A stretch of DNA of 64,000 nucleotides from Bradyrhizobium japonicum USDA 6 (GCF_000284375.1 NC_017249.1:1590001-1654000); one strand, 5' to 3'. Shown: positions 40,705-49,353, counted from the stretch's first letter. The notes: a model not told the origin generated them from the letters alone. Translations and numbers: made by a program.

Positions 40705-41240
40705 AGCTGTTGCGCACCATCGCGCTCGATCCGTCCGACACCTTTGTCTTCGAGGTGCCGGCCGAGCCCGGCGAGTGGGCGGTCTCCGGCACGTTCCGGT
40801 TCTGCGACCGGGACCTGGCCAAGCTGAGCGGGAAGGAACGCTCAGCCTTCCGCAGCGGCTTCCTCGGTGTGCAGTCATGGGGATGGTCGACGCTGGTGCA
40901 GATTGTCCCGGCGACGGAGGACGATCGCACGGCGCTGGTGGAACTCCTTGCCATGCAACTGGTCGACCGGTTCGGCGCGCCGGATATTGCAACGGCGAGG
41001 GCGGCTGCGGAAGACGAGGTCGCCTTCGCGCGATCGCTCTGCACGCATCCGATCAGTTCGCTCATTGCGGTCCATCGCTCGGCGAGCGATGGCGAGGTCC
41101 GCGAGTCCTTCCGCCGGCTGCGATTGCGGGAAGGACAAAGGCACGGCAAGGCATTCTCGTTCATGGAGGTGGAGGATGACGTCGAACCAGACAATGATCT
41201 CAACCTTGCGGACATAAGCCAGGAGCCGCGCCGCTCATGA
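40701..41240 (+). CDS. DUF6505 family protein
   Basis: This encodes 179 residues. It starts by GTG overlapping the previous stop (GTGA). The N-terminal half reads like a compact beta-rich domain (DTFVFEVPAEPGEWAVSGTF); the C-terminal third is acidic (EVEDDVEPDNDLN). No cofactor motif is visible. I place it in DUF6505, a family seen with formate dehydrogenase clusters; its function is unknown. Position implies joint expression with the ligase-like and DUF6352 proteins. Confidence 0.75.
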   Translation: MKLLRTIALDPSDTFVFEVPAEPGEWAVSGTFRFCDRDLAKLSGKERSAFRSGFLGVQSWGWSTLVQIVPATEDDRTALVELLAMQLVDRFGAPDIATARAAAEDEVAFARSLCTHPISSLIAVHRSASDGEVRESFRRLRLREGQRHGKAFSFMEVEDDVEPDNDLNLADISQEPRRS

Positions 41241-42244
41241 AAGATTTCTGGATCGCCTGCGGCCACCATCTGCTCGATCGGGATGCGAGCGGCGGGCTTC
41301 GCGTCACGGACGAATTCCTGAAAGCCTATTTTGCTCGCCTTGAGCTGATGCCGCCGCAGGATGCGTGCGCGGTCGAACGCCGGCTGCACCGCGAGCTGCT
41401 TGCCGATCCGCGGCAGCCGGTGAGTCCGGACGAGATCGCGGCGATTGCGGATGACGATGCCCGCGGGAATTGGCGCTTCGTGCTCGCATTTCGCGATCAT
41501 TTGTTGCGGCATCCAACGCTGGAGGCCGCCTATCTCTCGCTGGTCCGTTCGGGGGCAAACGATCTGCCGCCGCTCTTCGTCAACCAGCTCGCGCACGTGA
41601 TCCTGCGCAATGCGCTCGATGGCTGCCGAGACCCGCTCGTGCTGCGCGCCGCCGAGCTGTTCTTCCGGCCGCAGCGCATCCTGCAGCATGAACAGGCCTT
41701 GCTGCTTGGTGATGACGAGATGATCGGCGGGCACAGTCTGACCCCGGTGCTCTCGCTGATGTCGATGCTGGGGGCCGCGACCCATGCAGAGGTCGATGTG
41801 CTGAGTGAGGAGAATGCCGAGGACTATTGGCAACGAAGCGACCATTTCGACATGGCTTTCGACCTTACCGCAGGCGGTCGCGGACCGGGCGCCCTGGGTC
41901 AGGCGATGGCGCGCTGGATCTCCCATCTGCTCGGGATCGACGCCGCCATCGTGCCGTTGCGCGAGCTGCAGGATGCGAGGCTCACCTGGTATGTGGGACT
42001 CGATGTGGCTGCCACCCAACTGGGCGACCGTCTCTGGCATGGCGAGGAGCTTGACGAACGCAGCGAGGGGCGCGTGCTGGCACTGTTCCAGTTGACGTTT
42101 GCGGACGCGAGCCTGGCCATCGAAGAGGTGCAGGGAGAGCCGGTCTATTTGATCCTGGCAATGACGCCCGATCAGAAGCTCCGAATGAAGCCGCAGAATC
42201 TGCTGACGGGTTTGCCAATAAAGCGCCTGGAGATGGTGACGTGA
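41237..42244 (+). CDS. DUF6352 family protein
   Basis: This encodes 335 residues, starting by ATGA overlap with the previous gene. The N-terminus MKDFWIACGHHLLDRD is distinctive, followed by a mostly helical domain (residues 20-150) and a mixed domain. It contains HH near the N-terminus and a DDEMIGGHSL segment, possible metal contacts, but no established motif. I assign it to DUF6352, found with fdh genes; role unknown. It lacks signal peptide and membrane spans, so it acts in the cytoplasm, where FdhA matures. Confidence 0.75.
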   Translation: MKDFWIACGHHLLDRDASGGLRVTDEFLKAYFARLELMPPQDACAVERRLHRELLADPRQPVSPDEIAAIADDDARGNWRFVLAFRDHLLRHPTLEAAYLSLVRSGANDLPPLFVNQLAHVILRNALDGCRDPLVLRAAELFFRPQRILQHEQALLLGDDEMIGGHSLTPVLSLMSMLGAATHAEVDVLSEENAEDYWQRSDHFDMAFDLTAGGRGPGALGQAMARWISHLLGIDAAIVPLRELQDARLTWYVGLDVAATQLGDRLWHGEELDERSEGRVLALFQLTFADASLAIEEVQGEPVYLILAMTPDQKLRMKPQNLLTGLPIKRLEMVT

Positions 42245-42759
42245 GCCCCGTAGCTCCACCAGTCGTGCGCCTCTCCGTTGGCCTTGTGGTCGAGCGGCGC
42301 AAGGCGGAGTCGCCATGGGTCGATTTCGTTTGGCAAGCCGTGGCCGTTTTGCCGGATGAACCGGAGACCAAACCCTGGACCGTTCTTCGCGAACAAGGCG
42401 GGGCCACCCTTTTCTACGCCGGCAGCGCCACGGTCGATCTCTATCCTTCCGAGACCGCTCGCTATCGCGACAATCTCGCCTTGGGCAGTCCGAGCATCTG
42501 GACCGTGCTATCTCCCGCGGAAGAAGGCTCCTGGCCGTATTCGGTTGTTGCCGCCACTGCCGATCCCGCGGAAGGTGAAGCCTTTACCGCGGCCGGCGCC
42601 AATCTCGTTGAAGCTGTGCCCATGCCGGAGATCCTGCGCGAGGCGATTGAAAGTTTTGTTGCCGAGCACCACGTCGAACGGGAGTTCTTCAAGCGAAAGC
42701 GGCGGCAGGCCGATCCCGAAGCGCTGGCGCGGTGCCGGCATGAAGGTGGACGCGAATGA
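42241..42759 (+). CDS. DUF3305 family protein
   Basis: This encodes 172 residues, starting by GTGA overlap. Typical DUF3305 features are the opening VVERRKAESPWVDFVWQAVAVLPDEPE (in outline) and EREFFKRKRRQADPEALAR at the end. The family is almost always beside a DUF3306 gene and a formate dehydrogenase or molybdoenzyme cluster. A small beta domain with a helical, basic tail suggests a protein- or cofactor-binding accessory. Function not established. Confidence 0.85.
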   Translation: MSPVAPPVVRLSVGLVVERRKAESPWVDFVWQAVAVLPDEPETKPWTVLREQGGATLFYAGSATVDLYPSETARYRDNLALGSPSIWTVLSPAEEGSWPYSVVAATADPAEGEAFTAAGANLVEAVPMPEILREAIESFVAEHHVEREFFKRKRRQADPEALARCRHEGGRE

Positions 42760-43388
42760 GTGAGGAAGAGTTCCTTGCGCGTTGGTCTCGCCGTAAGCGA
42801 GAGGGGAGGGCAAACGCCGCTCCTCCGGAATCGGCAGAGCCAGGCGATGCATCATCTACCTCGCCGTCCCCCACCGCCAACGCCGGTGAATCCGAATTCG
42901 ACCCGTCGAGCCTACCGTCGCTCGACTCGATAACCGCTGCGACCGACATCACCGCATTCCTACGCAAGGGGGTTCCGCAGGAGTTGACCCACGCGGCTCT
43001 TCGTCGCGCCTGGAGCGCCGATCCCGCCATTCGCGACTTCGTCGGGTTGGCGGAAAACGCCTGGGACTTCAACGATCCGACCGCGATGCCGGGCTTTGGA
43101 CCGCTGGATTGCTCGGAGACGGAACTGGCCGCACTGGTCGACAGGATCGTCTCTGGCGTGCGTAAGGCTGCTGAAACCCTGCCGGACCCAGCCGTTGACG
43201 CTGAGAATCCTGCGGATTTTGCACGGGAGCAGCTTCAAGCGGAAACCTCAACCGTCGCGGAAGTGGTGGACCAATCCGCTGCGACCAGTCCCGCCACTGT
43301 TGCGGCGCAACCGGCGGTGGCTGAAAAGATCGAGAGTGAACTCGACCCCGCTCGGCGTCGCACACATGGTGGCGCACTGCCTCGCTAG
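42756..43388 (+). CDS. DUF3306 family protein
   Basis: This encodes 210 residues, starting by ATGA overlap. The N-terminus EEEFLARWSRRKREGR is the hallmark of DUF3306. Residues 25-55 are low-complexity; 55-125 hold a conserved core (LPSLDSITAATDITAFLRKGVP, AWSADPAIRDFVGLAENAWDFNDP in part), and the C-terminus is again disordered. It is the last gene of the first fdh accessory operon. Probably an assembly factor for the periplasmic formate dehydrogenase; inferred only from context. Confidence 0.85.
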   Translation: MSEEEFLARWSRRKREGRANAAPPESAEPGDASSTSPSPTANAGESEFDPSSLPSLDSITAATDITAFLRKGVPQELTHAALRRAWSADPAIRDFVGLAENAWDFNDPTAMPGFGPLDCSETELAALVDRIVSGVRKAAETLPDPAVDAENPADFAREQLQAETSTVAEVVDQSAATSPATVAAQPAVAEKIESELDPARRRTHGGALPR

Positions 43389-43396
43389 ACCAATGG

Positions 43397-43483
43397 CTAT
43401 AGCTTCAGGCTATAGGGACGCGATTGACCCCCGCAGAATGAGGTCTACGCTTTGATTAGTGCTTTGGTTACAAAGCACTAATC
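43397..43483. promoter_or_regulatory. Two inverted repeats upstream of the HTH-TorD gene
   Basis: Site 1: CTATAGC-TTCAG-GCTATAG (43397-43415). Site 2: GATTAGTGCTTTG-GTTA-CAAAGCACTAATC (43454-43483), a perfect 13-bp-arm repeat ending 30 bases before the start codon. No T-run follows site 2, so it is not a normal terminator; an operator for the HTH domain encoded just downstream is the best explanation. Confidence 0.65.
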
Positions 43484-43513
43484 AGTGCACATGGGGCCGG
43501 ATGGGAGGTCCAA

Positions 43514-44293
43514 GTGCGTGATGATGGCCTTGATCGCGCCATTGACGCCGCAGGCGGCGTTGCCCAGCTCGCGCGCAAAATCGGTATCAGCCAGCCTTCG
43601 GTATCGAATTGGGCCAAAGTACCCGCACAACGGGTGATTGCAGTCGAAGCTGCAACCGGTATCCCCCGTACGGAGTTGCGGCCTGATCTGTTTGGCGGGC
43701 GAGGTTTGTCAGAGGGGACGGTCGAGCCAGTCGATGCGGCGCGGGCTCAGGAGTATGCGTTGCTTGCGACGTTGCTGTCGGCACCACCTTCGAGGAAGCT
43801 GCTCGATCAACTTGCTACATTGACCGGAGATGCAACGCCGGTGGGAAGCGCTCATGCTGTGCTGGCGGAAGCCGCTTCTGCCGCGGTCCCGGCGCAAATC
43901 GAACGCGAATATTTCGACCTCTTCGTGGGTCTCGGGCGCGGCGAATTGCTTCCTTATGCGTCCTATTATCTGACCGGCTTTCTCAACGAGCGGCCGCTGT
44001 CGCGCTTGCGCGCAGACCTCTCGGCATCAGGCATCGAGCGGGTCGCGAACAATTTCGAGCCGGAAGATCACGCGTCCATCCTGTGCGAGATCATGGCCGG
44101 CTTCGCCGAGGGCCGCTTCGAGGCGTCGTCGGACAAGCAGCGCGCCTTCTTCGAGAAGCACGTGTCGTCCTGGATGGGGCGGCTGTTTGCCGACCTGGAA
44201 AGCGCGGAGAACGCAAGGTTCTATCGGGCTGTCGGCGCGCTCGGTCGCCTTTTCATTGGGATTGAGACAGAGGCATTCACGTTTGCGAACTGA
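43514..44293 (+). CDS. Fusion of a Cro/YdaS-like HTH domain with a TorD/DmsD-type Tat chaperone
   Basis: This encodes 259 residues. Residues 4-60 are a Cro/YdaS-type helix-turn-helix (LARKIGISQPSVSNWAKVPAQRV, ending TGIPRTELRPDLF). Residues 75-255 are a TorD-family all-helical chaperone (EREYFDLFVGLGRGELLPYASYYLTG, FFEKHVSSWMGRLFADLE in outline). TorD proteins bind Tat signals of molybdoenzymes and hold the apoenzyme until cofactor insertion. Here the client would be FdhA and perhaps the small Tat protein. The added DNA-binding domain and the inverted repeats upstream suggest that it also regulates the operon. GTG start with GGGAGG five bases upstream. Confidence 0.9.
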   Translation: MRDDGLDRAIDAAGGVAQLARKIGISQPSVSNWAKVPAQRVIAVEAATGIPRTELRPDLFGGRGLSEGTVEPVDAARAQEYALLATLLSAPPSRKLLDQLATLTGDATPVGSAHAVLAEAASAAVPAQIEREYFDLFVGLGRGELLPYASYYLTGFLNERPLSRLRADLSASGIERVANNFEPEDHASILCEIMAGFAEGRFEASSDKQRAFFEKHVSSWMGRLFADLESAENARFYRAVGALGRLFIGIETEAFTFAN

Positions 44294-44322
44294 CCAACAC
44301 GCGTTGGTCCGGGAGACATGCG

Positions 44323-44547
44323 ATGAGCGACGAGAAGGACAAAGAGGGAGAGAGAGTCACAGTCCGGCGCCGCGACTTCCTCCGCAAGGTTGGCGTCGGC
44401 ACCATTGGCGCCGGCGCGACGCTCGCGACGCCGCTGGTCGGGTCCGCGCAGGCCGACAGCGAGACCAACGATGAGAAGCGGAAGGCGCGCTACAAGGAAT
44501 CCGATCATGTGAAGGACTACTACCGAGTCAATCGCTATCCCGTTTGA
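44323..44547 (+). CDS. Formate dehydrogenase region small twin-arginine signal protein
   Basis: A 74-residue protein that is mostly a Tat signal: TVRRRDFLRKVGVGTIGAGATLATPLVGSAQA (residues 13-44, in outline), followed by about 30 charged residues (KRKARYKESDHVKDYYRVNRYPV). It matches the small protein class always found just before fdhA in such clusters. Its function is unknown; it may escort the large subunit or compete for the TorD chaperone. GGGAGA precedes the ATG. Its stop overlaps an alternative TTG of fdhA. Confidence 0.88.
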   Translation: MSDEKDKEGERVTVRRRDFLRKVGVGTIGAGATLATPLVGSAQADSETNDEKRKARYKESDHVKDYYRVNRYPV

Positions 44548-44561
44548 AAGGGAGGCTGCCC

Positions 44562-47507
44562 GTGCTTATCAAGCGATCACAGCGTTCCGGTTCCGATCGT
44601 CGCGGCTCCGTCGCCGAGAGCCTTGCGGGTCAATCCAGCGGTCTCGATCGCCGTACCTTCCTGCGCAAATCAGGTCTTGCCGGCGGTGCGCTGGCCGCGC
44701 TCGGCGCCTTGCCTGTTGCGAGCGTGCGCAAGGCGGAAGCGGCCGCCGCGGGCCCGCTGGCGGCGGGCGCCACCGTCCGCAAGAGCATCTGCACGCATTG
44801 TTCCGTTGGATGCACGGTGACCGCGGAGGTGCTGAACGGGGTCTGGATCGGCCAGGAGCCGAGCTGGGATTCCCCGATCAATCGAGGATCGCATTGCGCC
44901 AAGGGCGCTTCGGTGCGCGAGCTTGTGCATAGCGATCGGCGGCTGCGCTATCCGATGAAGCTTGTGGGCGGGCAGTGGACGCGCGTCTCCTGGGACACCG
45001 CGATCAACGAGATCGGCGACAAGTTCCTGGAAATGCGCGAGAAGTCGGGCCCCGATTCGATCTACTGGCTCGGCTCGGCCAAGATGACCAACGAAGGCGC
45101 CTATCTGTTCCGCAAGCTCGGTGCGTTCTGGGGCACCAACAACACCGACCATCAGGCGCGCATCTGTCATTCAACGACCGTCACCGGCGTAGCGAATACC
45201 TGGGGCTACGGCGCGATGACCAACAGCTTCAACGACATCCGCAATGCCAAGACCCAGATCATCATGGGCGGCAATCCGGCCGAGGCGCATCCGGTGTCAT
45301 TGCAGCATCTGCTCGAGGGCAAGGAGCTGCAAAAGGCGAACTTTGTCGTCATCGACCCGCGCCTGACGCGAACCGCGGCACATGCGACTGAATATGTCCG
45401 GATGCGGCCGGGCACCGACATCCCGGTGCTCTACGGCATGATGTGGCACATCTTGCAGAACGGCTGGGAGGACAAGGAGTTCATCAGACAGCGAGTCTAT
45501 GGTTTCGACGATCTCCGCAAGGAAGTAGAGAAATGGAATCCGGAAGAGGTCGAGCGCGTCACGGGCATCCCCGGCGAGCAGCTCAAGCGCGTCGCCAAGA
45601 TGTTCGCGACCGAGAAGCCGGCAACACTGATTTGGGCCATGGGCCAGACCCAGAAGACCGTCGGCACCGCCAACGTGCGGGCGAGTTGCATCGCGCTGCT
45701 GATGACCGGCAATGTCGGCAGGGCAGGCGCGGGCGCCAACATCTTCCGTGGTCATGACAACGTGCAAGGCGCGACCGATGTCGGGCTCGATATCGTCACA
45801 CTGCCGTTCTACTACGGCCTTGCCGAAGGCGCCTGGAAGCACTGGTCGCGGGTCTGGGACGTCGACTATGAGTTCCTGAAATCGCGCTTCGACTCCAAGC
45901 AGATCATGGAAACCCCCGGGATCCCGCTGACCCGCTGGTTCGAAGCGGTGACACTGCCGAAGGATCAGGTCGCGCAGAAAGACAATGTGCGGGCGGTGTT
46001 CGTGCAGGGACACGCCAGCAACAGCATCACGCGTATTCCCGAATCCCTCAATGGGCTGAAGGCGCTCGAGTTGCTTGTCATCGCCGACCCGCATCCGACC
46101 ACCTGGGCCTCGCTCTCCGTCGAGGCGGGACGCAAGGATGGCGTCTACATTCTCCCGGTCGCCACGCAATTCGAGTGCAAGGGCTCGCGCGTTGCCTCGA
46201 ATCGCTCGCTGCAATGGGGCGAGCAGATCGTAAAGCCGATCTTCGAATCGAAGGACGATCTCGAGATCGTCTATCTCCTGGCGAAGAAGTTCGGCTTCGC
46301 CGACCAGATGTTCAAGAACATCAAGGTCGAAAACAATCTGCCCGAGGCGGAGGATGTGCTGTGCGAAATGAACCGCGGCAGCTGGTCGACCGGCTATTGC
46401 GGGCAATCGCCCGAGCGCCTCAAGGCGCACATGAAGAACCAGGCGAAGTTCGACATGCTGACGATGCGGGCGCCCAAGGACGATCCCGAGGTCGGCGGCG
46501 ACTATTACGGTCTGCCCTGGCCGTGCTGGGGATCACCGGAAGTCAAGCATCCGGGCACGCCGCTGCTCTACAACACCAATCTGCATGTTATGGACGGCGG
46601 TGGCACGTTCCGGCCGCGTTTCGGCGTCGAGCGCGAGGAAAAGCTGCCGGACGGCACGACGCGCAAGGTCAGCCTGCTGGCGGACGGCTCGTATTCGAAG
46701 GGGTCGGCGATCCAGGATGGCTATCCGGAGTTCACGCTGGCGAGCCTGAAGAAGCTCGGATGGGACACCGAGCTCACCGAAGCCGAAATGACTGTTATTA
46801 ACAGGATCAATCCCGCCAATCCCGACGCGGTGTCGTGGTCGCTCGACCTTTCGGGCGGCATCCAGCGCGTCGCGCTGATGCATGGTTGTGTGCCCTATGG
46901 CAACGGCAAGGCACGCATGCATGCCTTTGGTCTGCCCGATCCCATACCGGTTCACCGCGAGCCGATCTACACGCCGCGCGTCGATCTCGTCGCCAAATAC
47001 CCGACGCTGCCCGACGCCAAGCAGTTCCGGGTGCCCAATATCGGCTTCTCGGTTCAGAAGGCAGCTGTCGAGAAGGGGACCGCGAAGCAGTTTCCGCTGA
47101 TCCTGTCGTCCGGCCGTCTGGTCGAATACGAGGGCGGCGGCGAGGAGACGCGTACCAACCCCTGGCTCGCCGAACTGCAGCAGGACATGTTCATCGAGAT
47201 CAGCCCTGCCGACGCCGCCGACCGCGGCATCAAGGACGGCGGCTGGGTCTGGGTCACTGGCGCCGAGAACAATTCCAGGGCGAGGATGAAGGCGCTCGTC
47301 ACCGAGCGCGTCGGCAAAGGCGTTGCCTGGATGCCCTTCCACTTCGGCGGCTGGCTCGCGGGCAAGGATCTTCGCAGCAACTACCCGAAGGGCACCGATC
47401 CGATCGTGCTCGGTGAAAGCGCCAACACGATCACGACCTACGGATACGATCCCGCGACGAACATGCAGGAGACCAAGGTCACCCTCTGCCAGATTGCGGC
47501 GGTATAA
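44562..47507 (+). CDS. fdhA: Formate dehydrogenase catalytic (alpha) subunit, Cys type, Tat-exported
   Basis: A 981-residue molybdopterin (bis-MGD) enzyme oxidising formate to CO2. Tat signal DRRTFLRKSGLAGG at about 29-42. The 4Fe-4S ligands are CTHCSVGC (C77, C80, C84) and HCAKG (C112). The metal ligand is C202 with H203 (ARICHSTTV), where E. coli FdnG has selenocysteine; so this is a cysteine enzyme. The C-terminal MGD-binding domain is complete. GTG 44562 with GGGAGG six bases upstream is preferred to TTG 44544. It is followed directly by fdhB and fdhC. Confidence 0.95.
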   Translation: MLIKRSQRSGSDRRGSVAESLAGQSSGLDRRTFLRKSGLAGGALAALGALPVASVRKAEAAAAGPLAAGATVRKSICTHCSVGCTVTAEVLNGVWIGQEPSWDSPINRGSHCAKGASVRELVHSDRRLRYPMKLVGGQWTRVSWDTAINEIGDKFLEMREKSGPDSIYWLGSAKMTNEGAYLFRKLGAFWGTNNTDHQARICHSTTVTGVANTWGYGAMTNSFNDIRNAKTQIIMGGNPAEAHPVSLQHLLEGKELQKANFVVIDPRLTRTAAHATEYVRMRPGTDIPVLYGMMWHILQNGWEDKEFIRQRVYGFDDLRKEVEKWNPEEVERVTGIPGEQLKRVAKMFATEKPATLIWAMGQTQKTVGTANVRASCIALLMTGNVGRAGAGANIFRGHDNVQGATDVGLDIVTLPFYYGLAEGAWKHWSRVWDVDYEFLKSRFDSKQIMETPGIPLTRWFEAVTLPKDQVAQKDNVRAVFVQGHASNSITRIPESLNGLKALELLVIADPHPTTWASLSVEAGRKDGVYILPVATQFECKGSRVASNRSLQWGEQIVKPIFESKDDLEIVYLLAKKFGFADQMFKNIKVENNLPEAEDVLCEMNRGSWSTGYCGQSPERLKAHMKNQAKFDMLTMRAPKDDPEVGGDYYGLPWPCWGSPEVKHPGTPLLYNTNLHVMDGGGTFRPRFGVEREEKLPDGTTRKVSLLADGSYSKGSAIQDGYPEFTLASLKKLGWDTELTEAEMTVINRINPANPDAVSWSLDLSGGIQRVALMHGCVPYGNGKARMHAFGLPDPIPVHREPIYTPRVDLVAKYPTLPDAKQFRVPNIGFSVQKAAVEKGTAKQFPLILSSGRLVEYEGGGEETRTNPWLAELQQDMFIEISPADAADRGIKDGGWVWVTGAENNSRARMKALVTERVGKGVAWMPFHFGGWLAGKDLRSNYPKGTDPIVLGESANTITTYGYDPATNMQETKVTLCQIAAV

Positions 47508-47519
47508 GGAGCAACGACG

Positions 47520-48116
47520 ATGGCACGTATGAAATTTCTCTGCGACGCCGACCGCTGCATCGAGTGCAACGCCTGCGTGACGGCCTGTAAGAACGAGCAC
47601 GAAGTGCCCTGGGGCATCAACCGGCGCCGTGTCGTCACCATCAATGACGGCAAGCCGGGCGAACGCTCGGTTTCGATGGCCTGCATGCACTGCACGGATG
47701 CGCCGTGCGCGGCGGTGTGCCCGGTGAATTGCTTCTACACCACCGCCGACGGCGTGGTTCTGCACTCCAAGGATCTCTGCATCGGCTGCGGTTACTGCTT
47801 CTACGCGTGTCCGTTCGGCGCGCCGCAATACCCGAAGATCGGCAACTTCGGCTCGCGTGGCAAGATGGACAAATGCACCTACTGCGCCGGCGGCCCCGAG
47901 GCCGATGGCAGCAAGGACGAATACGAGAAATACGGCGCGAACCGGCTTGCCGAGGGCAAGCTGCCGCTCTGCGCCGAAATGTGCTCGACCAAGTCGCTGC
48001 TCGCCGGCGACGGCGAGATCATCGCCCAGATCTACAAGGAGCGCGTCGTGAAGCGCGGCTATGGCTCGGGCGCATGGGGCTGGAAGACCGCCTATCGCGA
48101 GACGATCGAATCCTGA
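47520..48116 (+). CDS. fdhB: Formate dehydrogenase iron-sulfur (beta) subunit
   Basis: A 198-residue ferredoxin-like subunit carrying electrons from FdhA to the cytochrome b. It contains four cluster motifs: CDADRCIECNACVTACKNEH, MACMHCTDAPCAAVCPVNC, CIGCGYCFYACPFGAP and CTYC...CAEMCSTKS. It is shorter than FdnH and lacks a C-terminal membrane anchor, similar to FDH3-type beta subunits. It has no signal of its own, so it should be exported with Tat-signalled FdhA. It starts 12 bases after fdhA with an AAGGAG site. Confidence 0.95.
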   Translation: MARMKFLCDADRCIECNACVTACKNEHEVPWGINRRRVVTINDGKPGERSVSMACMHCTDAPCAAVCPVNCFYTTADGVVLHSKDLCIGCGYCFYACPFGAPQYPKIGNFGSRGKMDKCTYCAGGPEADGSKDEYEKYGANRLAEGKLPLCAEMCSTKSLLAGDGEIIAQIYKERVVKRGYGSGAWGWKTAYRETIES

Positions 48117-48157
48117 GGGAGGCCGCGGTCGCGCGGCGTAAATGCCGGGAGGAACTC

Positions 48158-49162
48158 ATGTCGTCATTTGGAAGCTTCATCCGCCTCGCTATCGGCGCGT
48201 GGGCATTGCTTCTGTTGATCATGGCCGCACCGGCACCGTCACTGGCCCAGCAGATCAACCCGACCGCGAGTTCGGTCAACGAGCGGCAGTTGCTCCAGGA
48301 AATGGACCGGATCCAGGGGCGCGTCAGCATTCCCGACCAGCGCTCCGGCGTGCTCATGCAGCCGGCCGGCCGCGAGTGGCGTGAATTCCGAAACGTTGCG
48401 CTGCGCTGGATTGGCGGGGTCGCCATCCTCGGCATGCTGGCTGTTCTCGTGATCTTCTATTTGACGCGCGGCATGGTCCGCCTGGAAAGCGGTCGATCGG
48501 GCCGCACGATCGTGCGCTTTACGTCATACGAGCGCTTCGTGCATTGGATGACCGCGACCTGCTTCATCATTCTTGCGATCTCCGGACTGAACATCACTTT
48601 TGGCCGCCCGTTGCTCCTGCCGCTGATCGGCCACGAGGCGTTTTCCGAATGGTCGCAGTGGGCGAAGTACGCGCACAACTTTCTCAGCTTCCCGTTCACC
48701 ATCGGAGTCGTGCTGATTTTTCTGCTGTGGATCGCCGGCAACGTCCCGAATAGGCTGGATGTCGATTGGGTCAAGCGCGGTGGCGGTATCGTGGGTCACG
48801 ATCATCCGCCGGCCAGTCGCTTTAATGCCGGCCAGAAGGCGATCTATTGGATCGTGGTCCTCGGCGGTGGCCTGGTCGCAGCCACGGGATATGAGCTGAT
48901 GTTCCCCTTCTATCTGTCAGGGATCGAAGGGATGCAGCTTGCGCAGATGGTCCACGCAACCGTGTCGGTGCTGTTCGTGGCGGTCATGCTCGCGCACATC
49001 TATATCGGCACGATCGGCATGGAAGGGGCCTTCGAAGCGATGGGGAACGGTACCGTCGACGTTAACTGGGCAAAGGAGCACCACAGCCTCTGGCTCGAAG
49101 AGCAGAACGCCCGCGCCGAAGCCAAGGAGCGGCCCCGGCCGGCGGTCACTGCGGCCGAGTAG
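48158..49162 (+). CDS. fdhC: Formate dehydrogenase cytochrome b (gamma) subunit
   Basis: This encodes 334 residues. A signal peptide and periplasmic N-terminal extension (residues 1-80) precede a first added span (about 86-107), then the four-helix cytochrome b556 core with heme His candidates in ERFVHWMTA, YAHNFLSF, VHATVSV and LAHIYIGTIGMEGAFEAM. It anchors the complex and passes electrons to quinone. The extension, absent from E. coli FdnI, is common in alphaproteobacterial FdhC. ATG 48158 follows GGAGGAACTC. Last gene of the fdh operon. Confidence 0.93.
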   Translation: MSSFGSFIRLAIGAWALLLLIMAAPAPSLAQQINPTASSVNERQLLQEMDRIQGRVSIPDQRSGVLMQPAGREWREFRNVALRWIGGVAILGMLAVLVIFYLTRGMVRLESGRSGRTIVRFTSYERFVHWMTATCFIILAISGLNITFGRPLLLPLIGHEAFSEWSQWAKYAHNFLSFPFTIGVVLIFLLWIAGNVPNRLDVDWVKRGGGIVGHDHPPASRFNAGQKAIYWIVVLGGGLVAATGYELMFPFYLSGIEGMQLAQMVHATVSVLFVAVMLAHIYIGTIGMEGAFEAMGNGTVDVNWAKEHHSLWLEEQNARAEAKERPRPAVTAAE

Positions 49163-49180
49163 GGATCGCGCGGCCCATAG

Positions 49181-49215
49181 GGTGCGGGCGCTTGGGGTGC
49201 AGGCGCTTGGGGGTA
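49181..49215. repeat. Short tandem repeat after fdhC
   Basis: Two 15-bp units, GGTGCGGGCGCTTGG and GGTGCAGGCGCTTGG, with a degenerate third (GGGTAGGCGCAAGCG). The GGCGCTTG and CAAGCG parts can also pair as a weak hairpin between convergent genes. Confidence 0.6.
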
Positions 49216-49230
49216 GGCGCAAGCGTTTGA

Positions 49231-49353
49231 TCAGAGCCGCACGCCCGTCGTCGCAAATGCTTGTTGGACGGGTTCTTGCACCCGGTCTAGGACGACAAAG
49301 CCAGCCGCCGCGATCACGATTGCGGCTGCGCAGGCGAGCAGGAAAGCTTTCAT
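49231..49353 (-). CDS. Small single-span membrane protein
   Basis: This encodes 40 residues: a hydrophobic N-terminal helix (KAFLLACAAAIVIAAAGFVVL) followed by DRVQEPVQQAFATTGVRL. This pattern recurs as a widespread tiny hypothetical protein in bradyrhizobia. GGAG lies seven bases before ATG 49353. It is convergent with fdhC. Function unknown; the helix may be an anchor for the short polar tail in the periplasm. Confidence 0.65.
   Translation of the reverse strand: MKAFLLACAAAIVIAAAGFVVLDRVQEPVQQAFATTGVRL

Noticed and set aside
43454..43483. Inverted repeat as a transcription terminator of the DUF3306 operon
   Set aside because: No T-run follows on either strand, and the repeat lies 30 bases before a start codon whose product has an HTH domain, so an operator is more plausible.
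44544..44561. TTG 44544 as start of fdhA
   Set aside because: It overlaps the previous stop, while GTG 44562 has GGGAGG at ideal spacing.
45165..45167. Selenocysteine in formate dehydrogenase
   Set aside because: The codon at the metal-ligand position is TGT (Cys202), not TGA, so no selenium insertion is needed.
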